A stretch of 64,000 bases of DNA from Flabesymbios commensalis (GCA_964017125.1 OZ024903.1:59954670-60018669), one strand, 5' to 3'. Counted from the first letter of the stretch, positions 24,000 through 36,004 are shown. Numbers and translations are program-made. Notes: generated by a model not told the origin, from the sequence alone.

Positions 24000-24945
24000 G
24001 ACTTTTTTCGTAACTGCCGGCATGCTAGAATAAATATTTGACCACATTCTACAGTTTTCACTGAGGAAGAAAAATGCTGTGCCAGATCAAAATCTGAGCT
24101 AATGCTAAAAACATCCAAAAGCTGTGACCTTAATTTTGCAAATTCCGGCAGGGATACAGAAGCCAAAACATGACCCAGACACTTGAACTTTTTGAAGCAG
24201 CTGAATAAAACTACTGAGATGTTCTATCCGTATATATCAGGTTTTAAGATACATCAGGACACCCAATGAGTGCCCCGCAATACCTGAATACTGTAACAGA
24301 GCAAATACATCACATAGCAATCAGAAATTTGGGCATAGAAGAAAAATTTTGATGGATTCTCATCCTTATAGCCATGAAACTTCCATTTTTACCCTTGGTG
24401 CTCCCCATGAGAAAGTTCACCCAGGTTTTACCATGGGCAAACTAGTGCAGCCTTCCCCAGGAATCTCATTTCTTTGAGATTCCCACATTGTTCTGTCCAA
24501 ACGGTCTTAATGATGTCTTCCAGAACCTCCTCATAGGGCAGTGCATGACATAGTCTATTTTCATTTTTTGCATTTTTTTACAAAAAATTAAAAAATGGCA
24601 CCTGCGTAAAAAAAATTATCAGAAGGGGCCGTAGCATGCCTTTTCCACTTACCTATTTAAGCATTTGTTGCAGCTATTATGAAATTAAAGGCGAGAGCTG
24701 GCACCATTTTTCATAATTGCGAGAAATCTAATGATGGGAACCCCCGGAATAGGTGATAAAAGTGCCATTCAAAGCAAATTACTTGTTTAATTCTACAATG
24801 ATGGCTTCATTTCTACCGGGAATAGTGAGCAAAAAGAACAAACAAACAGAGAAAAATATGTCTTTTATTGCAGTGTATCACAAATTCACACAAATCCTGA
24901 AAAAAACAGGAAAAAAACCATCATGATGACTGTTTGAATGTGCCT
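24000..24945 (-). repeat. ~1 kb repeat, copy C: right arm of the inverted repeat
   Basis: Reverse complement of copy B with conserved stretches such as CCTCATAGGGCAGTG, CCACATTGTTCTGTCCAAAC and GGCGAGAGCTGGCACC. It keeps the empty TTAA at 24507-24510. A minus-strand open frame at 23972-24166 begins MASVSLPEFAKLRSQLLDVF, related to the frame in copy A; neither is long enough to be called a gene. Confidence 0.75.
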
Positions 24946-24948
24946 ATA

Positions 24949-25359
24949 CCCGCCGTCATATAAACTTGTATTGTATGTTTTTCGCCGATTTCTCAGTCAA
25001 TTCTCAACCGATTTTTATGAAATTTTGTATGGACTATTTGCGAGTCACTCGGCGACTATCGTGACGTCGGAAAATATTGTATAGCTAAAAAGTTAGACCA
25101 TCTGGCATGTAATGCAATTCAGGGCTAAAAACAAACTTCAATTTAATCAGTTTAATGGGTTTATAGAGGAACGTCATAATTTCAAATTTACTACATGTCA
25201 AATGGTCGTTCTTTGAACGACATAATATTTTTTGATGAAAATTTCACGATAGTCGCCGCATGACTCGAAAATAGTCCTTGCAAAATTTCATAAAAATCGG
25301 TTGAGAATTGACTGAGAAATCGGCAAAAAACATGCGATACAAGTTAATCTGACGGCGGG
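24949..25359. mobile_element. MITE with ~120-bp terminal inverted repeats and TA flanks
   Basis: Left end CCCGCCGTCATATAAACTTG; right end mirror CAAGTTAATCTGACGGCGGG. The arms match for about 120 bp, through TTTCTCAGTCAATTCTCAAC to GGCGACTATCGTGA. TA lies on both sides (24947-24948, 25360-25361). Non-autonomous, Tc1/mariner-like by target site. It abuts the outer end of copy C. Confidence 0.85.
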
Positions 25360-25379
25360 TATAACTTTACCTAGATCAA

Positions 25380-26070
25380 CATTCTACCTCTTTCCAGTTT
25401 CAAACGTTTGGCGAGTAGACTATGTAACATACGTACGAGCAGCAACTCCGATTGACAGTAGTCTGCCTAGGCCTACTACTGTACTAACGACGTTTCGATG
25501 AACTGTCATCCAGTTTTCACACATTATCGCCCACATGATATCGTATGACGGTAACTTTTGTCATCGCCAGAGAGATAGACAATCTAAAAAAATAACTTTT
25601 CCTGCAAGATTGATTGAATATAGTTAATACTAACTTTGTTATCTGTCTGCCAAGTAATTAGGTATATGTGTTTATTTATAGGGGAGAAATACTCAACAAA
25701 ATATAAACAAACTATAATCTATACTGGTAACCGGAAGTTAGTTACAGTTATCTGCGCGTGCGTGCAGCCTCACTGGAAGGTAAACAAACGCACGTGGACG
25801 TGGTAGTGGATTCACACAAGCGGGGCATCTTGCCCTATCCGACTATCAGGTCTGACCGTCAGACTACCAGTCTGACCTTGACAACAGGTGTGTGTGAAGC
25901 TGGTACGAAAAGGAGGGGAGCGAGCAAAATAAATATTGATTGTGACGTCACCGGTTTACTGACTGCAGTGTGGAGGTCACACTCAGGTCAGATTGTTTGG
26001 GCTGCCTGAATTCGCAAGGTAGGAGGGGGGTTCTGAACTCATAGCACATCGGGGCGGCAATCTTCTTATC
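25380..26070. other. Gene-free stretch, CpG-richer than its surroundings
   Basis: Around 25740-26000 the sequence is richer in C+G and CpG and has an open frame at 25758-26009, but I see no protein motif, start context or splice partner. An unrecognised exon or regulatory region cannot be excluded. Confidence 0.3.
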
Positions 26071-26076
26071 ACGGCA

Positions 26077-26582
26077 GGGACGGGTTCATGGCTGGACGAT
26101 CGTCAACAATCGTGGACGATGTGATAGGTCATCACGCCTGCGCAATGACGATGACCTGCGAGCGCAGGTTGTTGCAGATTGTTGGCGGATTGTTGTTAAT
26201 CAAAAATGGCGACAATGAAGACTCTGCCAGAAAGAGTGGCAGCAGCTAGAGCTATTATGTTATTTTTATGAACGAATGTATTCCAGAAGCGTCCTTTAAT
26301 GATCCAATCAAGGCTATATATATAGCTAAGATTTCAGTCCTAGGTCAAGCATGTTCCGGGTCAGCCACTGCTGGGGCTAGGTTACATATACATATACTCT
26401 ATAAACAATCGACCACTTGAACGCACATTGGCGACGATAGTTACAATCACCGATCGGCAACGACGTCTCAGAGCATCGTTGACCATCTGGGTAAAAAAAT
26501 GGACAATCTAGGTCAACAATTTGGCCAAAAAAACGCACATCGGCGACGTTCGTCGACGATTGTCCAGCAGCGAACCCACCCT
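26077..26582. mobile_element. Possible TIR element, about 0.5 kb
   Basis: The left end GGGACGGGTTCATGGCTGGA resembles the reverse complement of the right end, AGGGTGGGTTCGCTGCTGGA, and similarity continues through a CAATCGTCGACGA-like part. The interior repeats TCGTCAACAATCGT-like words. No target duplication was identified. Confidence 0.5.
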
Positions 26583-27194
26583 AGGTGCAGGATACAGGGT
26601 TTGATGCTCGCCTACCCTAGCTCTGTCCTAGCTGTCCTGCTGATTGTTTGCTGCTATTTTTATTCATTTGAAGCTGGCATTTCTAATGCAATTTCCAGCT
26701 GCATATGTCGAAAAAAATACGAAAAAAAATCTACAAAATAAGAGGTCAGTCGTTTCACTCCGCCAATTTTTGTAGGTTGATAGTCACATCGCTGAGCACA
26801 GGTTGTAGTCTGCATCTGCAGCATGGTCCACGTTTCAAGGAGTGGGGTCCGGCAAAAGTAAATATTATGAATATTTCTTAAACAAGGGGCCCGTTTTCAT
26901 TGGTAAGGTTTAACCCGCGCAGGTGCCATATTGATAGCCTTCTTTAAATCCATCTATCATTTCTATTTATGCGGATCCCGCGCATGTGATTTGCCACGCA
27001 GGTAGAAAATCCAACGTTGCTGGATTTTTCTGCACAGCGCATGGCAAATCCCATATAGAATTTTAGGAAATTACATCACACAGATCGTTTTGCACAATTA
27101 GTGAGGATAAACCTAACATGGACATATAATCAGCTGATAATATTCGAATATGGCAAATAAAACACTGGTTAGTGAACCAAACTAGAGAAGCTAG

Positions 27195-27268
27195 ATGTAG
27201 AAAGAATGACGTTGGGCCGGCGTTCTAAAAATGTTTTAGGTGTACAAATGTTTTGTGTTTTCTGGGTG
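27195..27268. mobile_element. Right-half relic of CCAGCAAACA-family MITE
   Basis: GACGTTGGGCCGGCGTTC followed by GTACAAATGTTTTGTGTTTT and CTGGGTGA matches the right arm of 5146-5257. Confidence 0.6.
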
Positions 27269-27477
27269 AATTGCTATTCTTGATACAGGCATATTGCAGA
27301 TAATCTGACAGTATCCCGACAGGGGAATATCCAGTATTGAAAAAATATGTAGGCCTATTCGGCAAATTTAAGGGACTTTTTAAATAATTTGTGAGAAATA
27401 AAGGGGCGAGCACCCACACTGTCAGACACTTGCAAGTGCCCCTGTTGACCCTTACAATTCTGAAATATTTTTGTTTA

Positions 27478-27580
27478 AACCGTTCTTTCAGTGTGGAGAC
27501 CAACTTTAGACGTCAGAATCTGATGTCTATAGACGTCAGATTCTAACGTATAAAGACAGTCCCCGCGCTGAAGAGGTTAA
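27478..27580. mobile_element. Hairpin part of a TTAA MITE, GCGCTGAAAGGG family
   Basis: Pairs TTTCAGTGTGGAGACCAACT with the region ending CAGTCCCCGCGCTGAAGAGG before TTAA, with an internal mirror around GACGTCAGAATCTGATGTC. The left half of the family is missing. Confidence 0.65.
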
Positions 27581-27582
27581 GG

Positions 27583-28212
27583 GCGCCTCGACCACCATCA
27601 ATATCATCACCCGCAACATTACCATCAATGGCATGAGATGATAGGGTATGTTGGTGGAGGTGGTGTTGATGGTGTTGGTGGTGGTGGCAGTGGTAATGCT
27701 GCCATTGATGATTGGTGATCACCAACCATCAATGGCAGCATTACCACTGCCACCACCACCAACACCATCAACATCACCTCCACCAACATAACCACCATCA
27801 ACACCACCAACACCACCACCATCATAATCACCATAATCATCACCACAATCACCACACCGTCATCACCACCACCACTAACACAACCAAATATCACCACCAC
27901 CATCAACACCGACAGCACTAACTACCACCGTCATCACAATCATCATCACCATCACCACCACCACCAACATCGTCAACACCACCATCATCACCAACAACAC
28001 CACTAACATCACCACTATCACCATCAACTCGGCCATCATCACCACCACCACTACCACACCACAAACAAAACCACCATCACCACTACCACACCACCAACAC
28101 CCCCACCATCACCCCCACCACCACTTCTACACAACAACCACCATCATCATCACCGTCACCACCACCAGCACCAGCACCATCACCACCACCATTATCATCA
28201 TCACTGGTCCAC
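27583..28212. repeat. CAC/CAT-rich minisatellite
   Basis: About 630 bp of mixed CAC, CAT, CAA and ACC units giving His-, Pro- and Thr-rich translations forward and Val/Met-rich translations in reverse. The units are irregular. Open frames here are low-complexity shadows. Confidence 0.9.
27647..27790. repeat. Spacerless 144-bp palindrome
   Basis: Two 72-bp arms meet at GGTGATCACC (axis between 27718 and 27719) and differ at two positions by my reading. The same peptide, MVITNHQWQHYHC, is read outward from the centre on both strands. Such a perfect foldback in a minisatellite is either a recent inverted duplication or a sequencing/assembly foldback. Confidence 0.88.
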
Positions 28213-28239
28213 CACCAAGGAGATTATTATTATTATTTG

Positions 28240-29535
28240 CGAGGGTGTCACAAACAGATTTATATCATAGCCACACCAATGGGAACAGACGACCCGAGCG
28301 AGTACCCGGCTAAAAACCTTACCCATGGAAATGTAGCCTCATGCGTCATTAGAATAAACAGTATAAAATATATATGTACATGTATAATTGTCATGATATG
28401 TAAAGCTAAAATAAACTTCCCATTATCATGATCATATACTTCAACCAGTACAGGATATTTAAAATATGCACCATAACTACACAAAAAGTTAAACAGCGTT
28501 GTCGTGATATGTATACATGTATACATGAGGTAAAATAGCTACTGCATGTTATTCTAAATAGTAGCAGAAATACCATCTGGAAAGCGTAGAAACTCAAGAA
28601 TTACATGAGTTTTTTATATTATCGTATTTCGTAGAACACTTGTAAACTATCTTAGATTGATTTGCACAGTATATATTACACTGGACACTCTAGAAAAACG
28701 TATAAATAAACTAAGTAAAGTCTCTGGAAAATTTAAATATGTAGTCAAACATTAGATGCTTAGTTTATAGCTTGTTAGTTTAGCACTTATCTATCACGAC
28801 ATAGATATTGCCACATATGTATTCGTTCACTATATAAGCTAGCTTTCGTACAATAACATGGGACAGGCTATATGCTACTAATAAAGTAGTATGTATACAT
28901 ACTTGTATTAATGGCGCTAGCCACTAGTATTTATCATATGAAGCTTAATTGTGATTATAATTATCTCGATAAAACTGGCTATGTTCAGAATCACAAAGAT
29001 CAATTGTTTTAGTTTTTTATCTACGCCTGTATAAATCATGCACAGCAGTCCATGGCCAGGGTGTCAAACGGGTTTGATTAAAATGGCCTGCTGTAAAAGG
29101 CTGGCTGGTGAAAATTAGCTCTACATGCATATACCTCCGATCTCAAGGTGGACAACCTTGCAAATATTTTGCATGAAACGCAAAAAAAGCGAAAATCCAA
29201 GATGGCCGCCTCAAGTGTCTTTTATATACATGTAGGCCTATATTACTTTGAACTGTTTGTTCAAATTTAATGTGTGACGCATGGTTTCAAAAGGAAGTCT
29301 GCATGCCAATTAGGTCCAAATTCTGGCAACATGTCATCATGTGAAGATCAAGATCAAATTAAACTTTTGAATAACTTGAAAAGTATTTGTTCGGAAAAAA
29401 AAATTAACTGAATTTGGAAACATTGTTGTTGTATATTGTTATTATTGAATGCAGGTGTAAGAGAAGAGAGTTGACTTCACAACACTAAGCAATGTGCTTG
29501 CACAAAGTGGGTATATGAGCTTACAACATTGACGG
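28240..29535. other. Gene-free AT-rich stretch
   Basis: No recognisable gene or repeat family; open frames on both strands are short and without motifs. Confidence 0.5.
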
Positions 29536-29539
29536 AGAG

Positions 29540-29710
29540 AGTAATGTGTCGCTTTTGTAGACATTTTGACTGTCACCCCAGTCATGCAAGTGTCGCGGGC
29601 TTGAGCCCTGCTGATCCTGTTTAAATCATTCAGAGAAATATTTTTCTTTGTCCTTTCAATGTGGCTAGGCGATCACGTTAATGACGGCCTCACCGAATAA
29701 TGCCCGGAAG
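29540..29710 (+). mobile_element. SINE with box B-like sequence, copy 2
   Basis: Same order of blocks as the minus-strand copy at 16400-16545 (GGGCTTGAGCCCTGCTGATC, TTCAGAGAAATA, GTGGCTAGGCGATCACG), with mutated box B. Confidence 0.6.
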
Positions 29711-30114
29711 CCTCCATCTGGCGTCCGTGAAAGAAACTTTCAGTAATCATCCATGTCCTATTATCAACTACCATCACAGCATCACAGGTGTAACTTCATC
29801 ACTCATTTTTTATTTGCACATTGCACCTATTTTAATGTAGGCCTATAACATTATTACTTATATATATTTAGTAAAAATAACGAGAAAAATATTAAAATCG
29901 ATGCCATGACAGATACAATGAAGCGAAATAATGAAAAGATTATGAAGGCTATGAAGTTGAAAACATCAGAGTAATCTGATCTGTGAGATCAATACCTGAA
30001 ACTGGAGAAAAACAGAGAAAGATATTCCGTAGCTATGAATGACACAACTGCTAATCTTTATATAGTGATGTTTTTTTGTTTGTTTTTTGTTTTTGGTAAA
30101 CATAAATATAGGAG

Positions 30115-30420
30115 GGCGGGGGCCCACGGGTAGTGGTTAGCACCGCTGCTTTTCACAAGTTCGGGGTTCAGTTCCCGGTGTCGGCGGTTTAAAAGAAACA
30201 AAAAATGTTTCTTCCCCATCCACGTGGTAAAGTCAGTATTGTGGGGAGCCTCCGTGACCGAGAGGTAGCGTGCTCGGCCTCAGACCGCCAGGGCTCGAAT
30301 TTCTAATCCTGTGTCTGGAGGACAGTGTCATCTCAATCATCTTACCATCCTCAGGAGTTTCTCCTGGACCAGTTTAGCCTATATGTGCACAAAAGTGGCC
30401 TAAAGCCCGATTCATTTTTG
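30115..30420 (+). mobile_element. Two tandem tRNA-derived SINE heads
   Basis: First head 30115-30188: TAGTGGTTAGCACCG (box A-like) and GGGGTTCAGTTCCCGG (box B-like). Second head about 30238-30320: GACCGAGAGGTAGCGTGCTC and CAGGGCTCGAATTT. A shared tail follows (CTGGACCAGTTTAGCC), seen also near 9540 and reversed near 11225. Neither head folds into an intact tRNA, so I call SINEs. Confidence 0.65.
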
Positions 30421-30429
30421 ATTTCATTT

Positions 30430-33400
30430 CATTTAGATGAAAACGCGCACAAGGGTTTGCACAAGGGTTTGCAATATCTACTCTTGGGAGCATACTCTAA
30501 TATTATACCAATAATTATATCAGAGACAGTTCTGCTTTGCCAAAATACAATTAGAATACTGCAGCAATAACGTGGATACAATATATATTCGTCATAATAT
30601 GCGTTTTTGTCCAGTTCAGTGTGCATGACTGCATATGTATAAATGGTGAGTCGTGGTGCAAGGATATGAACATAACAAATCAGGGATATGATATATATAC
30701 CGAATAAAATGTAATATGTGCCTTGGGGATAAGGATGGATTCAATAATGGAAAAGGAAGAGTAACCAGGTCACAGAGACTTACAGTCCATATAGAAAAAA
30801 ACAGATAGGGGCCTACTAATGTAATTTTTGATGTACACAATTTGTATGAGGGTTTGACGATTTATTATCCATGTTCATGTAGTGCAAGCAAAATAGTGCA
30901 GCTTCCATCTTTCCATTTACAGAGTATCACACAAATAATATTATTTATCATTACTTTTGGTAGCCAGCCAACCAGCCAGCCAGCTATTTTGTAATATTCC
31001 GTTTTGATGCTGTACCTTTTATTATGTGGTAATATAAACGTTTGATTATGGTTGAAATTATTATTACCCGATAAACAAGCATAATGTAGATTATTAAAAT
31101 CATAAATGTTATTGCATGTATAGGAGTAGTCATAGTCGACTCCGAGGACACAACTGTCAACATTTACTTTCCTCTCCATATTAGTTGAACAGCATTGTCC
31201 GTGATTATAGATTTATGTTTCAGATACATTGTTTACAGTAACAAAAGTTATCATTTTCTAGAAACAAAATTTATATAAGTCTCGTTATTTATTATCATTA
31301 TTATTAACGAGATTTATAGATTAGGTTTAAATGATTAATAATTTTTTAAAAAATATTATATAACATGGAGGATTTTATTTTTATTTTGAAGGAGTGAATA
31401 CTGTCAACACTATTTTCGTTATTAATTGTCTCAATAATAGGAACATTGTGATCCAATTGAGTGGTTTTGTTAGTGTATATATGACAGGATGTTATAATTT
31501 GGTAATTTTAATCACAGTTGAATTATCTTCATGGACTATATTTGCGTCTCTAATATTTATTTAAAAAACATGATAATATTAACATCAACGTGTTGTTTTT
31601 TTGCATTATCCATGCGTCACAATTTAAAGATAATAAATAAATAAATATTCTTTAAATATAACGAGTCTTTTACAAAGTATTTTAATATTGAATAAATCAC
31701 ATTTTTGTGCACTGTGCATTACCAAAATATCAAAGATATTATGTGAGATAACCATTCTTGTAAAATATGATAAAATAATACTCAATCACATGTCTACGGA
31801 TTATGATCAACCGCTCCTTTATATATTCACCTTGGGCTTTACCTTTACTCCAACAACCTAAATATCCCCAGCTTAAAAGTTAAATGTACGAGCAAAAGTG
31901 TTGGGGCTGCATTGTCTTTTTTTTTTGGGGGGGGGGGGGAATTTCCTGCAAAACTGTGCAAGGTTGTCCACCATGGAGAAATGATTTTAGTTAGCCAACA
32001 TAATATACAAAAGTTAATGTTTAATTCCCTAAAAATGTGTGGTCTGGCTCCCTGGGTAATAGTTGAAATGGTACACAAGGATTGTATACATATAGGCCCT
32101 ATTGATATAATATATAGTATATAAAATGTATCGTATATGCCTAGAATTGAGGGATGTATAGTATAACACCTAGCTTGTATGCGTGGATTAGTGAATCTTA
32201 TATATTGAATGTTATTGAGATCAGTGCTTCACAAAGAACTAGAATTGTAATCATGACATGTGCTTATAGGCTACTAGGGAAAGGTGGGCCTAGTGACAAG
32301 GATGTAGGCTATTAACTGGGAATAGTCTACTGATATTTGTATGTCCACAATAAGGACTAGATGGGTCACCGATTGGTGGTTTAATTGGTTGTCACTTGCA
32401 CGTGAAAAATCGGGTCTTAATTAACATAGCTACAATACATTTTCTATATTCAATTTTATTTTTGGATCTATGACTAGTAGTAACTACTCAGTTGATCTCT
32501 TTGAGAGTTTAAATGATATGTAAGCTACATCGTTTATTAGCTGTAAATCACACTTTTCTCAATATGTGTGGTACCATTGAACAACTTGAACAATACCCCT
32601 GCACTAGAGTTCATATTTTCCTATTTTGTAAACATTGCAAAAACTACCAATAGATAACTACATTTTCCTATTTATTTTTGATCATTTGATGATGGTTGAC
32701 GCGTTATTTACGAATGTACTATTTAGCATTTAAAGAACCAAATCAAGACAACATTTTCTTGTTCCTTGCATACAAGGCTAATTAAAGGGAACTGATCATG
32801 CCGGCCATGGCGTGTCCTGTCTTTTGACCTGGTCAGCATTCTGAAATATGTCAGTGAGTGAGTGACTACGTACGTAGGCTAGGACTAGGCCACACAGTGG
32901 GTCACGGTTGCCGGCCGGGACTGGTCAAGTCAACGTACTCCTGTATACCTAAATAAAAATCGGGTGTCCTACATGTTCACCTGAACATTCCCCAGGATAT
33001 GAACTTAGGTCTATAAATTGTAGTATCTAAATGAAATATTAACGTACGCCATAGACTGCATAGTCCTTTGCCTTTGGACAGGATGCATGATACTGGAAGT
33101 GAAAGGGGCATAGACCCCTATGTCTATGTTACTTGCGGAAAATATAATTGAAATTATTAAAGCCACATAGGCCTAAAGACCTAGTGCCTAGCAAGTGCAG
33201 CCTTGTACATATAAACCAAAGTGCACACTAACACCCCTCCCCCCCCCCCGCACTCACTCAGAGTAGGCCTAATAATACAACTCATGCACAGATTACAATT
33301 ATGCTGTGTGAGGATACTGTGAGATCGTCGTGATTCTACCAACCCAACTCTTCTGGCTGTCAATTTTGCGTTACTTTACATGGAAGAATATTTCTTATCA

Positions 33401-33445
33401 CTCGTTATTGTGATAATTTGAGCTATCTGTTTGTGTAATCCTAAC
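30430..33445. other. Gene-free stretch upstream of GSTT gene 1
   Basis: AT-rich sequence with a 13-G run near 31926 and a C run near 33240. No TATA box or initiator can be assigned confidently for GSTT gene 1, and its transcription start and any 5' UTR exon are not identified. Confidence 0.45.
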
Positions 33446-33449
33446 TAAA

Positions 33450-33564
33450 ATGTCAGGTTTATGTCTATACTTTGATTTGATGTCACAGCCGTCACGAGCT
33501 GTTTATCTCTTCTTGAAGGTGAATGATATTCCGTTTACAGAGAAACCAATTGCTCTTAGAAAAG
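33450..33564 (+). CDS. GSTT1: GSTT gene 1, coding exon 1
   Basis: 115 bp, ATG to a phase-1 donor AAAG|GTGAGG. Encodes the first beta strand and helix, including Ser12 in SQPSRA. Confidence 0.94.
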
Positions 33565-36004
33565 GTGAGGCAACATTGACTTAGATCTACTACTGTACAC
33601 TATAATGTTATTGTAATAGGACTGAATGTGACATGTTTAGATTTTAATGAATTTTGTGATATAACCTATATCACACACACATAGGCCTATTCACACTAGA
33701 TCGATCTAGTTATAATATTAAATATAGTATGCCTATAGCTATGTGTTGTTATATATTATAATGTACAGGTAATGTTATATATTGTCATATTGGCTAATAT
33801 ATATAGACAAGCTTTAATTTTGCTAAGTACAGCTTTCCTATGCGCATTTGATCATTACTAATGTGCAACGCGATGTGGATCTGGGTGTGGTCGGCGTATA
33901 CCTGACACTGTGTTTCCTACATATGACACCCATTGACACAGTGTGTTGCGTGAAGAAGAATAGGCCAAGGACCGAACCTTGCGGGACTCCATATCTCCAG
34001 GGTATACTCTATGACATAATCCATTCACACTGATGTTAATCGACTGATAATGGTTCTGTAAATATGACCTAAGTCAGTGATGGGCGGTGTCCTGAATCCC
34101 AATATCTGACAGTCTGTTTAGAAGCATGCCATGGTCTATCGTATCAAAGGCTATCGTATCAAAGACTGCTCATAATAAAACCAGCATGGCAACCTTATGT
34201 TGATACAAGGCCATCAGAATATCATTGCTCACTCTTACAAAAGTGTTTCTTTCATGCTGTGTAGAGGGCGATATGTCGAATTGATGAGGTTCATGATGTT
34301 GAAATAATCTAACAATCTTCAAAAAACAATCCGTTCGAGAACTTTTGACAGGTGAGGTAGATTTGATACGGGTCTGTGATTATTCAACGTGTTTGGGTCA
34401 TATGAGCCAGAGGCAGCCATTTCATCCAAGTTCGCCCGAATTTTGATAAATTTATCATTAAAAAAGTTGTTGAAGGCATTTACCATATCAATTGTTGAAT
34501 CCATAGCCTACCAGGCAAATGTATCATTCTCGTGCCCACGTCCAAGTGTATTATCCAAGAGCCTGAACAGATACTTATTTTCAACACACGCTGCGATCTT
34601 GTCATAAATATAGGTTTAAAAAAGCATAATATATATTACATGAATTTTGAATAAAATATACATTATTTTCTAGGTGAACATTTTAATGATGAATATGCAA
34701 AAATAAATCCCTTCAAACTGGTTCCTGCCATTGATGACAGTGGTTTCAAACTTACGGAAAGGTAATTATAAATTAACTTAAAAATCTGAGTTGACATGTT
34801 TTTTTTATTCAGTAGGATTATGTTTCATTTAAATTCGCTCAAGTGCAAAATATGCTGATACATGATTTTAATAATTAACATTAAATTGAAGAAAAGTAAC
34901 AAGATACGTGAATATGCACAGCAAGTATAAGAAAAAAGGAGCCAACTCACAGACTGTATACCTACATGTGTATAACCCCACTTGCTAATTACCCTGAAGG
35001 GGCAGGAGGTACCGTTTATTAGATGTGCTATAAAAAATAATACACTGAGCTCAATATTTTATGATACAATCTCCTGATGACATACGGAAGCTGTAAACGA
35101 TATCGCGTAACTATGAACATAGGAAAATCACTTTAAATAACTCAACAACCAAACAGATACCTCGCACACCAGAGCTCTAACCCTATGCTCGTACAAAATA
35201 AACATTAAAGACAATAAAGAATGATGCATAAGTAAACTGGTAAACTAGTAGTTTGTATTGAGTAATTGGTTGTGGATATACGTTGTTAAGTTTACTAAAA
35301 TTATAGTCATAGCTTAGAAATTATATATTTAATTTACAGCATAGCAATACTGAAGTATCTGTGTGATAAGCGGGGACTGGATAAAATGTATCCAAGGGAC
35401 CTTGAGAAACGTTCCAAGGTTGACCAGTACTTGGCATGGCAGCATCTGAATGTCCGTTTTGGAGCGGCATTTACATTCCAAATGCGGGTAATAAACACTT
35501 ATTTTATGTATCCTAAATTGCGATCAACATTTAAAGACCGTGACATTTTATTAAATGAATCTATATGTTTATATTTAACATTGTAACTTTATTTAACATT
35601 GTATCTACATCATGGACGCCACACTCGGTGTTGATTTCAACATGTGCGTATTTTATTTGTAGGTGATTATACCTAGGGCACAGAACCAACCTGTTGATAT
35701 GAACAAGGTGTCATTTTTCAAAGCCCGTCTGGATCAAGCTCTAGACGAGATAGAAAACATTTTCCTGAAAGATCAAGATTTTTTAGCTGGTGATGATATG
35801 ACAATTGCTGACATACACGGTATTTGTGAGATGATGCAGAGTATTGCTGCAAAGTATGATATATTTACTAGTGATAGGCCTAAGCTATTAGCATGGCAAC
35901 AGAGAGTGAAGCAGCGACTACACCCGTACTTTGAGGATGCCCATAAAATGGTATACCGTGTGCGTGATACATTGCCTGATCTACCTGGGGAGTCTAAGCT
36001 CTGA
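33450..36004 (+). CDS. GSTT1: Theta-class glutathione S-transferase, gene 1
   Basis: Conjugates or reduces electrophilic substrates with glutathione; theta enzymes are cytosolic. Coding exons: 33450-33564, 34674-34761, 35340-35487, 35663-36004, giving 230 aa, close to the family's ~240. The N-terminal thioredoxin-like domain (about 1-80) has the theta motif DLMSQPSRA with catalytic-type Ser12, cis-Pro56 in LVPAI and the GSH-binding pair Glu67-Ser68 at the exon 2/3 junction. The alpha-helical C-terminal domain has WQH, Arg107 (equivalent to human GSTT1 Arg107) and the TIAD folding motif at 164-167. Introns are phase 1, 2 and 0 with GT/AG sites. The start is the ATG placing Ser12 one residue beyond human Ser11. 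No stops or frameshifts are seen. Whether it is orthologous to vertebrate GSTT1, or predates the vertebrate GSTT1/GSTT2 split, cannot be told here. Confidence 0.94.
33845..34620 (-). mobile_element. CR1/Jockey-like LINE fragment, reverse transcriptase, in intron 1
   Basis: On the minus strand in order: HRPVSNLPHLSKVLERIVF (start of the RT domain), a HSMKETLL-like segment, FDTIDHGMLLNRLS (RT motif A region), YGVPQGSVLG (RT motif B) and ADHTQIH in place of the catalytic ADDTQLY. It is antisense to the host gene. Several stops and frame changes break it and the catalytic DD pair has become DH, so it is dead. No 3' tail or endonuclease was found. Confidence 0.85.
34674..34761 (+). CDS. GSTT1: GSTT gene 1, coding exon 2
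   Basis: 88 bp, acceptor TTTTCTAG, phase-2 donor GAAAG|GTAATT. Carries NPFKLVPAI with the cis-proline and ends in Glu67. Confidence 0.93.
35340..35487 (+). CDS. GSTT1: GSTT gene 1, coding exon 3
   Basis: 148 bp, acceptor TTTACAG, donor CGG|GTAATA, phase 2 in and phase 0 out. Encodes SIAILKYL, the linker, and VDQYLAWQHLNVR. By my count 31 of 50 residues match exon 3A of gene 2. Confidence 0.94.
35663..36004 (+). CDS. GSTT1: GSTT gene 1, coding exon 4 (terminal)
   Basis: Acceptor ATTTGTAG, TGA stop at 36002-36004. Encodes most of the C-terminal domain: LDQALDEIENIFL, DFLAGDDMTIAD, RPKLLAWQQRVK, and a short tail without the extra C-terminal helix of human GSTT1. Confidence 0.95.
   Translation: MIIPRAQNQPVDMNKVSFFKARLDQALDEIENIFLKDQDFLAGDDMTIADIHGICEMMQSIAAKYDIFTSDRPKLLAWQQRVKQRLHPYFEDAHKMVYRVRDTLPDLPGESKL

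Noticed and set aside
25758-26009. 83-codon open frame in a CpG-richer region as a gene or first exon
   Set aside because: No recognisable domain or downstream exon; kept only as a note on the region.
27543-28057. His-rich and Val/Met-rich open frames
   Set aside because: Shadows of the CAC/CAT minisatellite and its palindrome.
30115-30188. Functional tRNA gene
   Set aside because: Box A and box B are present, but I could not form an acceptor stem or a proper anticodon arm.
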